Source: Methylibium sp. NZG
GTDB taxonomy: Bacteria; Pseudomonadota; Gammaproteobacteria; Burkholderiales; Burkholderiaceae_C
Reading direction: 5' to 3'
Assembly (NCBI GenBank): GCA_001263235.1
Contig: LGRD01000017.1
Span: 1-59,406, forward strand
Length of the DNA stretch: 59,406 nucleotides
Shown here: piece after piece, positions 14,651 to 25,948 of the stretch
Layout of the letters: each line of letters opens with the position of its first letter
How positions within the stretch are numbered: position 1 is the first letter of the stretch
Notes under the pieces: generated by a model
Seen by the model: only the letters and a program-made list of their open reading frames with translations
What the model was told of the DNA's origin: nothing
The model's database searches: none
Program-made: the position numbers and the translations under genes

Positions 14651-15462
14651 CGCGCAGTGCCCCAGGCCGTCGGGCCGCGCCGTGGCTGCTGGCGCTGGTC
14701 GCGCTGCTGGCGATCATGTTGTCGGGTTGCGCCACGGTCGACCCCACTCGCACGAGCGCGGGCCAGCGGCTGGACCCGTGGGAAAACTGGAACCGCAAGG
14801 TTTTCGGCTTCAACGAAGTGCTCGACGCCAACGTGCTCAAGCCAGTGGCCACCGTCTACGCCGACGTGGTGCCGTCCATGGTGCGTCAGGGCGTGCAGAA
14901 CTTCTTCAACAACTTCGCCGACGCCTGGTCGGCCGTCAACAACCTGCTGCAGGGTAAGGTGGAGGCGAGTGTGAAGGATGTCGTTCGCGTGAGCGTGAAC
15001 ACACTGTTCGGCCTGGGTGGCGTGCTCGATGTGGCGAGCGAAATGGGCATCGACCACCACTACGAGGACTTCGGTCAGACGCTGGGGCATTGGGGTTTCG
15101 GCGCTGGTGCGTACGTGGTGTGGCCGCTGCTCGGGCCGTCGACCGTGCGCGAGACCATCGCGCTGCCGCTTGACCGCTCGGTGTCGCCGTCGCTGGGGGT
15201 CGAGAGCAGTTCGGGGCAGGCTGGCCTGACCGTGCTGCAGTTGATCAACGTGCGTGCCGGCCTGCTGGGCGCCGGGCGGGTGGTGGACGACATTGCGCTG
15301 GACAAATACAGCTTCGTGCGCGACGCCTACCTGCAGCGTCGCCGCAGCCTGGTGTACGACGGCGACCCGCCCCCGCTGCCCGAACCACCCGAGCCGCCGG
15401 GCGCTCCGACAACCACGCCGGCAGCCCCGCCCCCAGGGGCCGCTGCCGACGTAAAGAAGTGA
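14647..15462 (+). CDS. mlaA: Outer-membrane lipoprotein MlaA (VacJ)
   Basis: This 271-aa lipoprotein starts with GTG and overlaps mlaD. The lipobox is MLSGC, with Cys28 as the lipidation site. The VacJ core is clear: DPWENWNRKVFGFNEVLD, FNNFADAWSAVNNLLQGK, GIDHHYEDFGQTLGHWG and YVVWPLLGPSTVRE. It removes misplaced phospholipid from the outer leaflet in complex with a porin. The C-terminal tail is Pro-rich. In Escherichia coli mlaA is unlinked; its place inside the operon is usual for betaproteobacteria. Confidence 0.95.
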   Translation: MTRSAPGRRAAPWLLALVALLAIMLSGCATVDPTRTSAGQRLDPWENWNRKVFGFNEVLDANVLKPVATVYADVVPSMVRQGVQNFFNNFADAWSAVNNLLQGKVEASVKDVVRVSVNTLFGLGGVLDVASEMGIDHHYEDFGQTLGHWGFGAGAYVVWPLLGPSTVRETIALPLDRSVSPSLGVESSSGQAGLTVLQLINVRAGLLGAGRVVDDIALDKYSFVRDAYLQRRRSLVYDGDPPPLPEPPEPPGAPTTTPAAPPPGAAADVKK

Positions 15463-15606
15463 TTCCGACGCCGCGCGCCTTGCGCACGCGGTGAACCCCC
15501 CATGTGTCCGGACGTTAAGGATGCGGCAGACCGACGGAACCCATTGTTCCGCCCTGCACTCCGAAGTGTTGGAGCCCACCCGGGCTCGCGAATGGAAAGG
15601 AAGAAC

Positions 15607-16230
15607 ATGCAATCGATCCGCTTGACAAGCTGGACCCACTGGATGGCTGCCGCTGCCCTCGCGGTGGCGTGCGTGGGCGCGCAAGCGCAAGCCAAGGCGC
15701 CCGATGTCCTGATTAAGGAAGTGTCGACCGACGTGCTCGACGCCGTGAAGGCCGACAAGTCGATCCAGGCCGGCGATGTGCAGAAGGTGATCGCGCTGGT
15801 CGACGCCAAGGTGCTGCCGTACTTCAACTTCCAGCGCATGACGGCGCTGGCGGTCGGCCGCAACTGGCGCCAGGCCACGCCCGAGCAGCAAAAGGCACTG
15901 CAAAACGAGTTCAAGACACTGCTGGTGCGCACTTACGCCGGCGCCTTGGCGCAGGTGAAGGACCAGACCGTTCAGCTCCGGCCCATGCGTTCGTCGCCCG
16001 AAGACACCGAGGTCGTGGTGCGCACCGAAGTGCGCGGCAAGGGCGACCCGATTCAGCTCGACTACCGCCTCGAGAAAGCCGGCGACAGCTGGAAGATCTA
16101 CGACGTGAACGTGCTCGGCGTGTGGCTGGTCGAGAACTACCGCAACAGCTTCGCGCAGGAGATCAGCGCCGGTGGCATCGACGGCCTGATCGCCAAGCTG
16201 GCCGAGCGGAACAAGGCTGCAAAGAGCTGA
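15607..16230 (+). CDS. mlaC: Periplasmic phospholipid-binding protein MlaC
   Basis: This 207-aa secreted carrier moves phospholipid between MlaA and MlaD. The signal peptide ends near GAQAQAKA. The MlaC/Ttg2D fold is seen in YFNFQRMTALAVGRNWRQAT and NEFKTLLVRTYAGAL. The ATG at 15607 has an AAGGAAG ribosome site about five bases upstream, which favours it over the ATG at 15592. Confidence 0.93.
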   Translation: MQSIRLTSWTHWMAAAALAVACVGAQAQAKAPDVLIKEVSTDVLDAVKADKSIQAGDVQKVIALVDAKVLPYFNFQRMTALAVGRNWRQATPEQQKALQNEFKTLLVRTYAGALAQVKDQTVQLRPMRSSPEDTEVVVRTEVRGKGDPIQLDYRLEKAGDSWKIYDVNVLGVWLVENYRNSFAQEISAGGIDGLIAKLAERNKAAKS

Positions 16231-16274
16231 CTGGTCGGCTGACCGCTCGGCTAACCGATGAACGGCTGAAGACC

Positions 16275-16556
16275 ATGTTGCTGCTGCCCGCCACGCTCAC
16301 CGCCGACGAAGCGCCTGCGACTCTGCGCCTGCTGACGCAGACGCTGAAGTCCGAGCCCGAAAGCGGCGTCGTGATCGACGCGTCGGCGCTGCAGCAGTTC
16401 GACTCGTCGGCGCTGGCGGTGCTGCTGGAGTGCCAGCGCCAGGCGCAAGCCTGGGGCCGCGCCTTCTCGGTGCGCCAGCCGCCGCCCAAGCTCAGCGCGC
16501 TGGCCAAGTTGTACGGCGTGGATGGCTTGCTGCTCGGTGCAGCGGCTGCCAGCTGA
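16275..16556 (+). CDS. mlaB: STAS-domain protein MlaB
   Basis: This 93-aa STAS-domain protein is the small cytoplasmic subunit that stabilises MlaF. The pattern VVIDASALQQFDSSALAVLLEC is the STAS core, with the conserved Ser in FDSSAL. The ATG at 16275 (MLLLPATLTADEA) is the only sensible start, because the frame upstream runs back inside mlaC. Last gene of the operon; it converges on msrQ. Confidence 0.88.
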   Translation: MLLLPATLTADEAPATLRLLTQTLKSEPESGVVIDASALQQFDSSALAVLLECQRQAQAWGRAFSVRQPPPKLSALAKLYGVDGLLLGAAAAS

Positions 16557-16582
16557 GGCCGAAGGCCGAAACCCTGCCCCAT

Positions 16583-16636
16583 CACCGTTCGGGCTGAGCC
16601 TGTCGAAGCCCTTCGACAAGCTCAGGGCGAACGGTG
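16583..16636. repeat. 54-bp imperfect inverted repeat (REP-like)
   Basis: The arms CACCGTTCGGGCTGAGCCTG and CAAGCTCAGGGCGAACGGTG face each other around the centre TCGAAGCCCTTCGA, with about three mismatches over 27 bp. It lies between convergent mlaB and msrQ and may act as a transcription end for mlaB. From memory, sequences of this kind recur between convergent genes in many GC-rich proteobacteria; this was not searched. The right arm overlaps the last codons and stop of msrQ. Confidence 0.8.
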
Positions 16637-17241
16637 CGCGAGCGGCCTCGCGCGCAGCCGCTCCCGCACGCGCCAACCCAGCAGCACGGCGATGATCGCC
16701 GCGTAAACCGCCACCTCCCCGATGTCGTTCTTCGCCGAGCGCATCCAGAAGAAGTGCAGCAGCCCGAGCAGCGCCACCGCATAGACGGCGCGGTGCAGCA
16801 GCCTCCAGCGCGCCGCACCGAGTGCCTTGATGGCGCCGTTGAACGAGGTCGCCGCCAGCGGCAGCATCAGCAGCAACGCGGCCGTGCCCACCAGCACGAA
16901 CGGGCGCTTGGGGATGTCGCGCACGATGTCGCTCCACACGAACCCCATGTCAAGCCAGCTGTAGCACAGGAAATGCACGCAGCCGTAGAAGAAGGCGAAC
17001 AGCCCGAACAGGCGGCGAAATCGCGCCAGCGCCGGTTGCTTGAGCTCGACGCGCAGCGGCGTGATCGCCAGCGTGATGCACACGAAGCGCAAGGTCCAGT
17101 CGCCGGTCGATCGCAGCAGCGTCTCGGCCGGGTTGGCACCCAGCGTGTTCGCCAACGCGCCATACAGCAGGCCGGCAAACGGCAGGAGGCTGACAGCAAA
17201 GAGCAGCGGCTTGGCCGCAGCGTGCATCAGCCACTTCGTCA

Positions 17242-17242
<1 letters not shown>
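16622..17242 (-). CDS. msrQ: MsrQ haem-binding membrane subunit
   Basis: This 206-aa integral membrane b-type cytochrome (YedZ family) passes electrons from the quinone pool to MsrP. It has about six membrane segments. Histidines within helices, such as FFYGCVHFLCYSWLDMGF and RWRLLHRAVYAVALLGLLHF, fit the haem ligands. The start overlaps the msrP stop (ATGA). The C-terminal HRSP and the TGA are encoded by the right arm of the inverted repeat at 16583-16636, so the end may have been altered by that repeat. Confidence 0.93.
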
Positions 17243-18234
<992 letters not shown>

Positions 18235-18414
18235 GGCAAAGGGTTCCGGGGCTGGTGGCAGAGGCGGTGCGTCGTTCACTGGCGTTGCCCGCGCTGGGTC
18301 GCGGTCGGCGCCGCGCTTCTTACAGCGCGAGGCGTGGCGAGAACGTGCCAGAAGCGTGCCACAACCTCGCCGCCAGTGCGAGACGCCCTGCGCCGCTCAG
18401 GGTCGCAGGCACAA

Positions 18415-18439
18415 AAAAGCCGGCTCAAAACCGGCTTTT
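18415..18439 (-). terminator. Rho-independent terminator of the cytochrome c4 gene
   Basis: Perfect 9-bp stem AAAAGCCGG / CCGGCTTTT with a 7-nt loop. Read on the minus strand it ends in a T run. It begins 29 bp after the cytochrome stop. Confidence 0.85.
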
Positions 18440-18467
18440 GATCTGTGCGCAGCGCAGCGGCAGCGGT

Positions 18468-19094
18468 TCAGCGCAGCCCGGCGATGTAGTCCGACACGGC
18501 CTTGATCTCGCGGTCGTTCATCTTGGCGGCGATGCCGGTCATCTGCGCGCTGTTCTTGCGCAGGCCACTGCGGAAGGCGAGCATCTGCGCTTCGGTGTAA
18601 TCAGCATGCTGGCCCGCCATGCGCGGGTACTGCGACGGGATGCCCGCGCCGTTGGGGCTGTGGCAGCCCGAGCAGGCCGGCACGCTGCGATCGGCGATAC
18701 CGCCGCGGTAGATCTTCTCGCCCAGCGCCACCAGGTCCTTGTTCTTGGCGAAACCGGGCTTAGCGACCTTGCTGGCGTAAAAGGCCGAGACGTTGAGCAT
18801 GTCGCTCTCGCTCAACGTGGCGGACATGCCCCGCATGATCGCGTTCTCGCGCTTGCCCGACTTGAACTCGGCCAGCTGCTTGGCCGTGTACTCGGGGTGC
18901 TGCCCCTGCAGGATCGGGTTGGCCGGGCTGCCGCGCGAACCGTCGGCCGTGTGGCATGCAACGCACATGGCGGTGGCGGTGGCCTGGCCTTTGGCGAGGT
19001 CGGGCTTCGGCTCGGGCGGCGGGGTGGCGGCCAGGGCCTGCGCACTGACAGTGGCGGCAAACACGACGCTGAGCAGGTAGACAGAAGGCTTCAT
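18468..19094 (-). CDS. Dihaem cytochrome c4-type protein
   Basis: This 208-aa periplasmic electron carrier has a signal peptide ending at ALA near residue 22. Two haem-binding motifs are present: CVACH at residues 44-48 and CSGCH at 141-145. The two halves are similar, each with a PILQGQHPEYTAKQL-like segment, as expected for the duplicated c4 fold. c4 cytochromes commonly donate electrons to terminal oxidases. The gene is divergent from engB, with only 63 bp between the chosen starts. Confidence 0.9.
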   Translation of the reverse strand: MKPSVYLLSVVFAATVSAQALAATPPPEPKPDLAKGQATATAMCVACHTADGSRGSPANPILQGQHPEYTAKQLAEFKSGKRENAIMRGMSATLSESDMLNVSAFYASKVAKPGFAKNKDLVALGEKIYRGGIADRSVPACSGCHSPNGAGIPSQYPRMAGQHADYTEAQMLAFRSGLRKNSAQMTGIAAKMNDREIKAVSDYIAGLR

Positions 19095-19132
19095 GGGCGA
19101 GTGGCAGTTTCGGGTGCAAAACCCAGCGATTT

Positions 19133-19138
19133 TACAAT
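19133..19138 (+). promoter_or_regulatory. Possible -10 box of engB
   Basis: TACAAT sits one base before the ATG at 19140. If used, transcription would begin near 19145, so the first ATG would be outside the mRNA. No clear -35 box was seen. Confidence 0.35.
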
Positions 19139-19157
19139 CATGGCTTTGAGCGAACCC

Positions 19158-19931
19158 ATGGCCGAACAAAACCAGCCGAAACGTGCGGCCAATGTCATCA
19201 AAGCCCCATCGGGATTGCAGCCGGCTCAAGACGGCGACGACGGCGAGAGACGCGCCCTCGCCTGGGCCCACACCGCGCGCTTTCTGACCACCGCCAGCCA
19301 GCTCGACCAATTGCCGCCCACCGAGCTGCCCGAAGTCGCCTTCGTCGGCCGCTCCAACGCCGGCAAGTCCACCGCGATCAACCGGCTCACGCAGCAAAGC
19401 CGCCTGGCCTTTGCCAGCAAGACGCCCGGCCGCACGCAGCACATCAACCTGTTCGAGCTGGGCCCGAAGCTCGAAGCCAACGCGCTGTTCGCCGACCTGC
19501 CGGGCTACGGCTACGCCGCTGTGGCGCGCGGCGCCAAGCTGCGCTGGCAGAAGGTGATGGCCGACTACCTGGAGGTGCGCCGCAGCCTGACCGGCGTGGT
19601 GCTGATGGTCGACTCGCGCCTGGGCTTCACCGAGCTGGACCGGCAGTTGCTGACGTTCGTCGCGCCGCGTGTGGGCAATGGTTCGGTCAAGCTGCTGGTG
19701 CTGCTGACCAAGGCCGACAAGCTCAACCGTGCCGAGGCCACCGCCGCGTTGGCCGCCGCACAGGCCGCGCTGGGCGAGTTCACGACGGACGAAGCCGACG
19801 TCGGCATGTGCCTGTTCTCGGCGCTGAAGAAGACGGGCATCGGCGACGCCGCCGTCACCTTGCACGGCTGGGTTCACGGACCTTCGGCCGTGGGATCGAG
19901 CGCAGGATCGGGCGCAGGACCGAACGCATGA
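19158..19931 (+). CDS. engB: Ribosome biogenesis GTPase EngB (YihA/YsxC)
   Basis: This GTPase of about 257 aa is needed for large ribosomal subunit assembly. G1 is GRSNAGKS, the G3 region is DLPGYGYA, and G4 is TKAD. The start chosen here (MAEQNQPKRAANVIK) is six codons inside the first ATG at 19140, because a TACAAT box abuts that first ATG. The longer form is still possible. The C-terminal tail is Gly/Ser/Ala-rich. The stop overlaps the next gene (ATGA). Confidence 0.93.
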   Translation: MAEQNQPKRAANVIKAPSGLQPAQDGDDGERRALAWAHTARFLTTASQLDQLPPTELPEVAFVGRSNAGKSTAINRLTQQSRLAFASKTPGRTQHINLFELGPKLEANALFADLPGYGYAAVARGAKLRWQKVMADYLEVRRSLTGVVLMVDSRLGFTELDRQLLTFVAPRVGNGSVKLLVLLTKADKLNRAEATAALAAAQAALGEFTTDEADVGMCLFSALKKTGIGDAAVTLHGWVHGPSAVGSSAGSGAGPNA

Positions 19932-20830
19932 TCGAACGCTTCAAGGCCACGCTGCCGCACGGCATCACGCTCAGCTGCCGCGCCGCCGGCTCCCCCGGCG
20001 CGCCGCTGCTGCTGTTCCTGCACGGCTTTCCCGAAGCCGCGTTCGTGTGGGACGAGATGCTCGAACACTTTGCGCAGCGCTACCGCTGCGTCGCGCCCAA
20101 CCTGCGCGGCTTCGAGCACAGCTCGGCGCCAGCGGAGCCGGCAGCCTACCGCGCCAAGCACCTCGTTGCCGACATCGTCGCGCTGACTCATCAACTCGGT
20201 GGCCCGCTGGAAGCGCTGGTCGCGCACGACTGGGGCGGCGCGGTGGCCTGGAACCTGGCGGTGCAGCAGCCGCAGCTGATGAAGCGGCTGGTCATCATCA
20301 ACTCGCCGCACCCGGCCACGTTCTTGCGCGAGTTGCAGCACAGCCCAGAGCAGCAGGCCGCGAGCGCGTACATGAACTTCCTGTGCCGGCCCGACGCCGA
20401 AGCGCTGCTCGCGCAAGCCGACTTCAAGCGCCTGTGGCGGCTGTTCGACAACATGGGCGCGTCCGACCCGGCCCGCCCTGGCGGCGGCTGGCTCACCGAG
20501 CCGGTGAAGGAGCAGTACCGCGCCGTGTGGCGCGCCGGGTTGACCGGCGGCTGCAACTACTACCGCGCCTCGCCGCTGCGCCCGCCGACCGACGCCGACC
20601 GCGCGGTGATGGCGCTGCAGTTCGCGCCGGAGTTCGTCACCGCGAACGTGCCGACGCACGTGGTCTGGGCCGAAGACGACATCGCGCTGCCGATCGGCCT
20701 GATCGACGGGCTCGAAGCCTTTGTGCCGCAGATGCGCCTCGTGCGCGTGCCGGGCGCCACGCACTGGATCGTGCACGAGCGGCCGGCGTTCATCGCGGCG
20801 CAGATCGAAGCCGCGCTGGCGGGCGACTGA
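19928..20830 (+). CDS. Alpha/beta hydrolase, epoxide-hydrolase-like
   Basis: This 300-aa alpha/beta hydrolase has the oxyanion motif HGFPEAAFVW. The nucleophile elbow is AHDWGGAVAW, so the nucleophile is Asp rather than Ser. The acid region is WAEDDIAL and the catalytic His is in GATHWIVHERP. Asp in the elbow plus a cap Tyr (NYYRAS) points to soluble epoxide hydrolase or a haloalkane-dehalogenase relative; the substrate is unknown. The start overlaps the engB stop by 4 bp. Confidence 0.85.
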   Translation: MIERFKATLPHGITLSCRAAGSPGAPLLLFLHGFPEAAFVWDEMLEHFAQRYRCVAPNLRGFEHSSAPAEPAAYRAKHLVADIVALTHQLGGPLEALVAHDWGGAVAWNLAVQQPQLMKRLVIINSPHPATFLRELQHSPEQQAASAYMNFLCRPDAEALLAQADFKRLWRLFDNMGASDPARPGGGWLTEPVKEQYRAVWRAGLTGGCNYYRASPLRPPTDADRAVMALQFAPEFVTANVPTHVVWAEDDIALPIGLIDGLEAFVPQMRLVRVPGATHWIVHERPAFIAAQIEAALAGD

Positions 20831-21209
20831 TTTGAATCGGCGCGGGCCAGGAGAGGCTGGCAGCGAATCGTCCTTGCGTGGCATGCGCGCCCTTGCCGGT
20901 TCGGCGGGGCCACGCCGCGGAAATTCGAAGAAGGCATCGACTTTGGCCTGCCCGTCGGTGTCGATGGCTCATGCAGGCGCAGGCTGCAGTCGCGTTTGGG
21001 CCGCCGCTCGGCGAGCCCTGGGCCTACCGCCTGGGTCCCACATGCGCGCTTGCCGCCGGTAGCAGCGGCAGCGACAGCGACGGGGTGAATTTCTCACTGC
21101 GCTGGGGCCTGGGGCCTCCCACTTTCTGCGGTGGCTGGCCCGTGCGGCGTCGGCCACAGTCAACCCGACCCGTTCAACGCCGCGCAGGCGGCACTCAGGA
21201 GGACATGAA
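20831..21209. other. Intergenic stretch, nothing recognised
   Basis: About 380 bases with several overlapping open frames, none with family-like composition or a supported start. No hairpin terminator or RNA was seen. It may be the remnant of a lost gene or carry the promoter of the next small operon; AGGAGG near 21198 is the ribosome site of the gene at 21210. Confidence 0.4.
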
Positions 21210-21587
21210 ATGGACGCAACGTTGTTGGCCCTCGCCGCGCTGGCGGTCTGGCGCACCACCCATCTGCTGCACGCCGAAGCCGGCCCGGGGCAGATCTTCG
21301 AGCGCCTGCGGGCGCGGGCCGGCAGTGGCGTGTTCGGCCAGGCGCTGGGCTGCTTTCAGTGCCTGAGCCTGTGGGTGGCGCTCCCGATGGCGGCGTTTCT
21401 GGCGGACGGCGGTGGCGAGCTGGCGCTGTTGTGGCTGGGCCTGTCGGCAGCAGCGGTCTTGTTGGAGCGCGTCACGGCGCGAGCCGATGCAGTCTCAGCG
21501 CCGATGTACGTGGAGGACGCGCTCGACTCGGACTACCCGCCGATCCAGCCGATGGACGCTGCAGCCTCTGCATCGGGGGTGCGATGA
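21210..21587 (+). CDS. Small DUF1360-like membrane protein
   Basis: This 125-aa protein starts MDATLLALAALAVWRTTHLL, with a good AGGAGG site. It has the pattern WRTTHLLHAEAGPGQIFERLR followed by FGQALGCFQCLSLWVALP, which matches my recollection of DUF1360 (a CxxC-type motif between short hydrophobic segments). DUF1360 has no firm biochemical role and is found in Bacillus as well as in phage-linked settings. The stop overlaps the next start (ATGA), so the pair is one unit. Confidence 0.65.
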   Translation: MDATLLALAALAVWRTTHLLHAEAGPGQIFERLRARAGSGVFGQALGCFQCLSLWVALPMAAFLADGGGELALLWLGLSAAAVLLERVTARADAVSAPMYVEDALDSDYPPIQPMDAAASASGVR

Positions 21588-21862
21588 AAACGGCGGTTTG
21601 CCGCTGCAGCCGCAGGGCTGTGGGCCTTGGCAGATTGAGCAGCATGAACGGCATGAGCGGCCGAAGCGAAAGCGCCGGCGCGCCGCTGTTCGAGTACGTC
21701 GGCGCCACCGGGCTGACTGTCTTCGGCCCGTCCAGCGGCAAGCGCTACCGCTTCAGCGGGCCAGGCGCCCTGCTCCCGGTCGACCCGCGCGATCGGGCGG
21801 CGCTGCACGCCGTGCCGCAGCTGCGCGCGTGGCCGCAGGCGCAGGGCCCGTGGCGCCAGTGA
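21584..21862 (+). CDS. Small hypothetical protein, partner of the DUF1360 gene
   Basis: This 92-aa (or shorter) protein contains LFEYVGATGLTVFGPSSGKRYRF followed by VDPRDRAALHAVPQLRAW. This looks like a short beta-rich domain that I associate with phage-derived genes of betaproteobacteria; the link is by memory only. The ATG at 21584 overlaps the preceding stop. ATGs at 21644 and 21653 would drop a Cys/Arg-rich leader. Confidence 0.55.
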   Translation: MKTAVCRCSRRAVGLGRLSSMNGMSGRSESAGAPLFEYVGATGLTVFGPSSGKRYRFSGPGALLPVDPRDRAALHAVPQLRAWPQAQGPWRQ

Positions 21863-21876
21863 ACCTGCCGACATGA

Positions 21877-21906
21877 AAAAAGGGCTGCATCGCTGCAGCC
21901 CTTTTT
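21877..21906. terminator. Bidirectional terminator between the small operon and groEL
   Basis: Perfect 13-bp stem (AAAAAGGGCTGCA / TGCAGCCCTTTTT) with loop TCGC. It has an A run on one side and a T run on the other, so it can stop both the rightward small operon and leftward groESL. Confidence 0.9.
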
Positions 21907-21945
21907 GTCGAACAGAGTCGCTGAGACCAGCGGCTCAGGCGGACA

Positions 21946-23728
<1,783 letters not shown>

Positions 23729-24022
23729 TTACTTCTTCTCAACGACCGCGAAGAGATCCTCTTCGCGCATCACGAGCAGTTCGTCGCCATCGACCTTGAC
23801 GGTCTGGCCGCTGTACTTGCCGAACAGAACGCGGTCGCCGACCTTGACGTTCAGCACCACGAAGTCACCCTTCTCGTTGCGCTTGCCCGGGCCGACGGCC
23901 AGGATTTCGCCCTGGTCGGGCTTCTCGGCGGCGTTGTCGGGGATGACGATGCCCGAGGCGGTCTTGGTTTCCTGTTCCAGGCGCTTGACGATCACGCGAT
24001 CGTGCAACGGACGAAGTTTCAT
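23729..24022 (-). CDS. groS: Co-chaperonin GroES
   Basis: This co-chaperonin of about 97 aa caps GroEL. It starts [18 protein letters not shown], followed by the mobile loop [21 protein letters not shown] and [32 protein letters not shown] upstream of the ATG is the ribosome site; the frame is open farther upstream but has no family residues there. First gene of the CIRCE-controlled operon. Its stop codon lies within a perfect palindrome. Confidence 0.98.
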   Translation of the reverse strand: MKLRPLHDRVIVKRLEQETKTASGIVIPDNAAEKPDQGEILAVGPGKRNEKGDFVVLNVKVGDRVLFGKYSGQTVKVDGDELLVMREEDLFAVVEKK

Positions 24023-24128
24023 AGCATCTCCTTGATGACTGACAACCAACTTGTGCAGGGGGTTGAGGCAAAGTTTGCGCTCATTAACTTGAGTGCGAAG
24101 GAGCGAGCGGTAGCACGCTCCTCGCATC

Positions 24129-24157
24129 GCTAGCACTCAAGACACGCGAGTGCTAGC
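24129..24157 (-). promoter_or_regulatory. CIRCE operator (HrcA site)
   Basis: TAGCACTC-N9-GAGTGCTA is a perfect inverted repeat, extended by two more pairs to GCTAGCACTC / GAGTGCTAGC. This is the known HrcA repressor site of groE operons, placed just after the promoter. Confidence 0.96.
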
Positions 24158-24163
24158 AATTCG

Positions 24164-24191
24164 ATTATAGGGATGTGCCAGCCGTTTTCAA
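24164..24191 (-). promoter_or_regulatory. Sigma-70 promoter of groESL
   Basis: On the minus strand TTGAAA (24186-24191) and TATAAT (24164-24169) are 16 bp apart and directly upstream of CIRCE. HrcA binding would therefore block initiation or clearance. Confidence 0.85.
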
Positions 24192-24284
24192 GACGCCCCG
24201 TGCGCCGCAGCGCCATCACGCGCCCACTGAAGTTCGGGTTTCCACTCTCAAGTTGAAAGGACGGATGCGATAACGTATTCATTA

Positions 24285-25277
24285 ATGGACGCGCTGTTGC
24301 CCTCTCGTACCGCAAACGCCTTGGACGAGGTCGTCGAGCTGGGGGCGGGCTTGGTCCGCCCGGAGTGCGTCCTGGCCACGATGGCCGGCGATCTGTACAG
24401 CGCCGATTGGCGCGGCGGCGTGGCCCGTCTGCGGCCCGACGGCTCGCAAGCGCTGTATCTCGGCAGCCTGCCTGACGGTGGCGCACTGCGACCCAACGGC
24501 ATCGCACTGCTGGCCGATGGCAGCTTCCTGGTTGCTCAGCTCGGGGCCGACGATGGCGGCGTCTACCGCTTGCAGCGCGATGGATCGGTGACGCCCTGGT
24601 TGCTGGCAGTGGATGGGGAAGCGTTGCCGCCGACGAACTTCGTCGTGCAGGACAGCGCGGGTCGCACCTGGGTGACCGTCAGCACCCGGCACCAGCCCCG
24701 CGCGCTCGCGTATCGGCCCGACGTGGCCGACGGCTTCATCGTCTGTGTCGACGCCCGCGGCCGCGCGGCCGTCGTCGCCGACGGTCTGGGTTATGCCAAC
24801 GAGGTGGCGCTGCATCCGTCGGGCCAGTGGCTGTATGTGAACGAGACGTTTGCACGCCGGCTGTCGCGCTTCGCGCTGCGGGCGGACGGCTCCTTGGGCG
24901 TGCGCGAGACGGTGACCTCGTTCGGCGCCGGCACCTTCCCGGACGGGCTCGCGTTCGATGAAGCCGGCCATGTGTGGGTGGTCAGCATCGTGAGCAACCG
25001 CCTGATCCGCGTGACGCCCGACGGCGAACCCACGGTGTGGCTGGAGGATGCCGATGCGCAGCACCTCGACGAGGTCGCGCTCGCCTTTGAGCAGCACCGC
25101 ATGGACCGCCCACACCTGGACAACATCCGCAGCCGGCGGCTGAAGAACATCTCCAGCATCGCCTTCACGGGCGCCGACCGGCGCACGGCCGTGTTGGGCT
25201 GTTTGCTCGGGGACAGCCTGCCGACATTGCGGCTGCCCGTGCCCGGTGTGGCGCCTCACCACTGGACGCACCCATGA
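24285..25277 (+). CDS. SMP-30/gluconolactonase-family lactonase
   Basis: This 330-aa six-bladed beta-propeller enzyme probably hydrolyses a sugar lactone. Likely metal ligands are the Glu in RPECVLATM, Asn in PPTNFVVQD, Asn in YANEVALHPSG and Asp in FPDGLAFDEAGHVW, which is the SMP-30 arrangement. The C-terminal part (NISSIAFTGADRRTAVLGCL) is also family-like. It opens a sugar-acid operon: the stop overlaps the GntR regulator start. Upstream, TTGAAAGGA and an AT-rich imperfect palindrome (near 24265-24280) may be promoter and operator. Substrate unknown. Confidence 0.85.
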   Translation: MDALLPSRTANALDEVVELGAGLVRPECVLATMAGDLYSADWRGGVARLRPDGSQALYLGSLPDGGALRPNGIALLADGSFLVAQLGADDGGVYRLQRDGSVTPWLLAVDGEALPPTNFVVQDSAGRTWVTVSTRHQPRALAYRPDVADGFIVCVDARGRAAVVADGLGYANEVALHPSGQWLYVNETFARRLSRFALRADGSLGVRETVTSFGAGTFPDGLAFDEAGHVWVVSIVSNRLIRVTPDGEPTVWLEDADAQHLDEVALAFEQHRMDRPHLDNIRSRRLKNISSIAFTGADRRTAVLGCLLGDSLPTLRLPVPGVAPHHWTHP

Positions 25278-25948
25278 GCCACCCGCAATCGACGCCGTCG
25301 ATGGTGGATGCGGCCTACGGCCAGATTCGCCGCCGCATCCTCGACAACGTGTGGCCGCCCGGCCACCGCGCGCTGGAGCAGGAGGTGGCGCTGGCGCTGG
25401 GCATGAGCCGAACGCCGGTGCGAGAGGCGCTGGTGCTGCTGCAAAACGATGGCCTGGTGGAGGTCGTGCCGCGCCATGGCATGCGGGTGCTGCCGGTGTC
25501 TCCGGTGGACATGCGCGAGATCTACGAAATCCTGACGGCGCTGGAGTGCATGGCGGCCGAACTGCTGGCGCGCCGCCACCCGAGCGACGCAGAACTGGCG
25601 CCGCTGGCCCAGGCCACCGAGGCCATGGACGCCGCGCTGCAGGGCGACGACCTCGACGCCTGGGCCGCGGCCGACGAGCGCTTTCACGCCGGGCTGATCG
25701 AGCTGGCCGGCAACCGGCAACTGGCCGCAACCGTCTGGAACTACTGGGACCGCGCGCACCGAGCGCGCATGTTCAGCCTGCGATTGCGCCCCAAGCCGGT
25801 GAACTCCACGCGCGAGCACCGCGAGCTGCTGGAGCGCCTGCGCGCAGGCGACGAACGCGGCGCTGCCGAAGTGAACCGCGCCCACCGCGCCCGCGCCAAC
25901 CGCGAGCTGCTGGCAATCTTCGAGCACTACAAGCTCGCGCAAATGTGA
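25274..25948 (+). CDS. GntR-family (FadR subfamily) transcriptional regulator
   Basis: This 224-aa regulator has an N-terminal winged helix (LEQEVALALGMSRTPVREALVLLQNDGLV) and a C-terminal all-helical FCD ligand-binding domain. Likely metal-binding His/Asp residues are in DERFHAGLIELAGN and STREHRELL. Such regulators usually repress the sugar-acid operon they sit in and release on binding an intermediate. It overlaps both neighbours: 4 bp with the lactonase, 1 bp with the dehydrogenase. Confidence 0.9.
   Translation: MSHPQSTPSMVDAAYGQIRRRILDNVWPPGHRALEQEVALALGMSRTPVREALVLLQNDGLVEVVPRHGMRVLPVSPVDMREIYEILTALECMAAELLARRHPSDAELAPLAQATEAMDAALQGDDLDAWAAADERFHAGLIELAGNRQLAATVWNYWDRAHRARMFSLRLRPKPVNSTREHRELLERLRAGDERGAAEVNRAHRARANRELLAIFEHYKLAQM

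Noticed and set aside
20878..21366. 162-codon plus-strand frame in the 20.8-21.2 kb gap
   Set aside because: It runs into the real DUF1360 gene in another frame and has shadow-like composition and no start signal.
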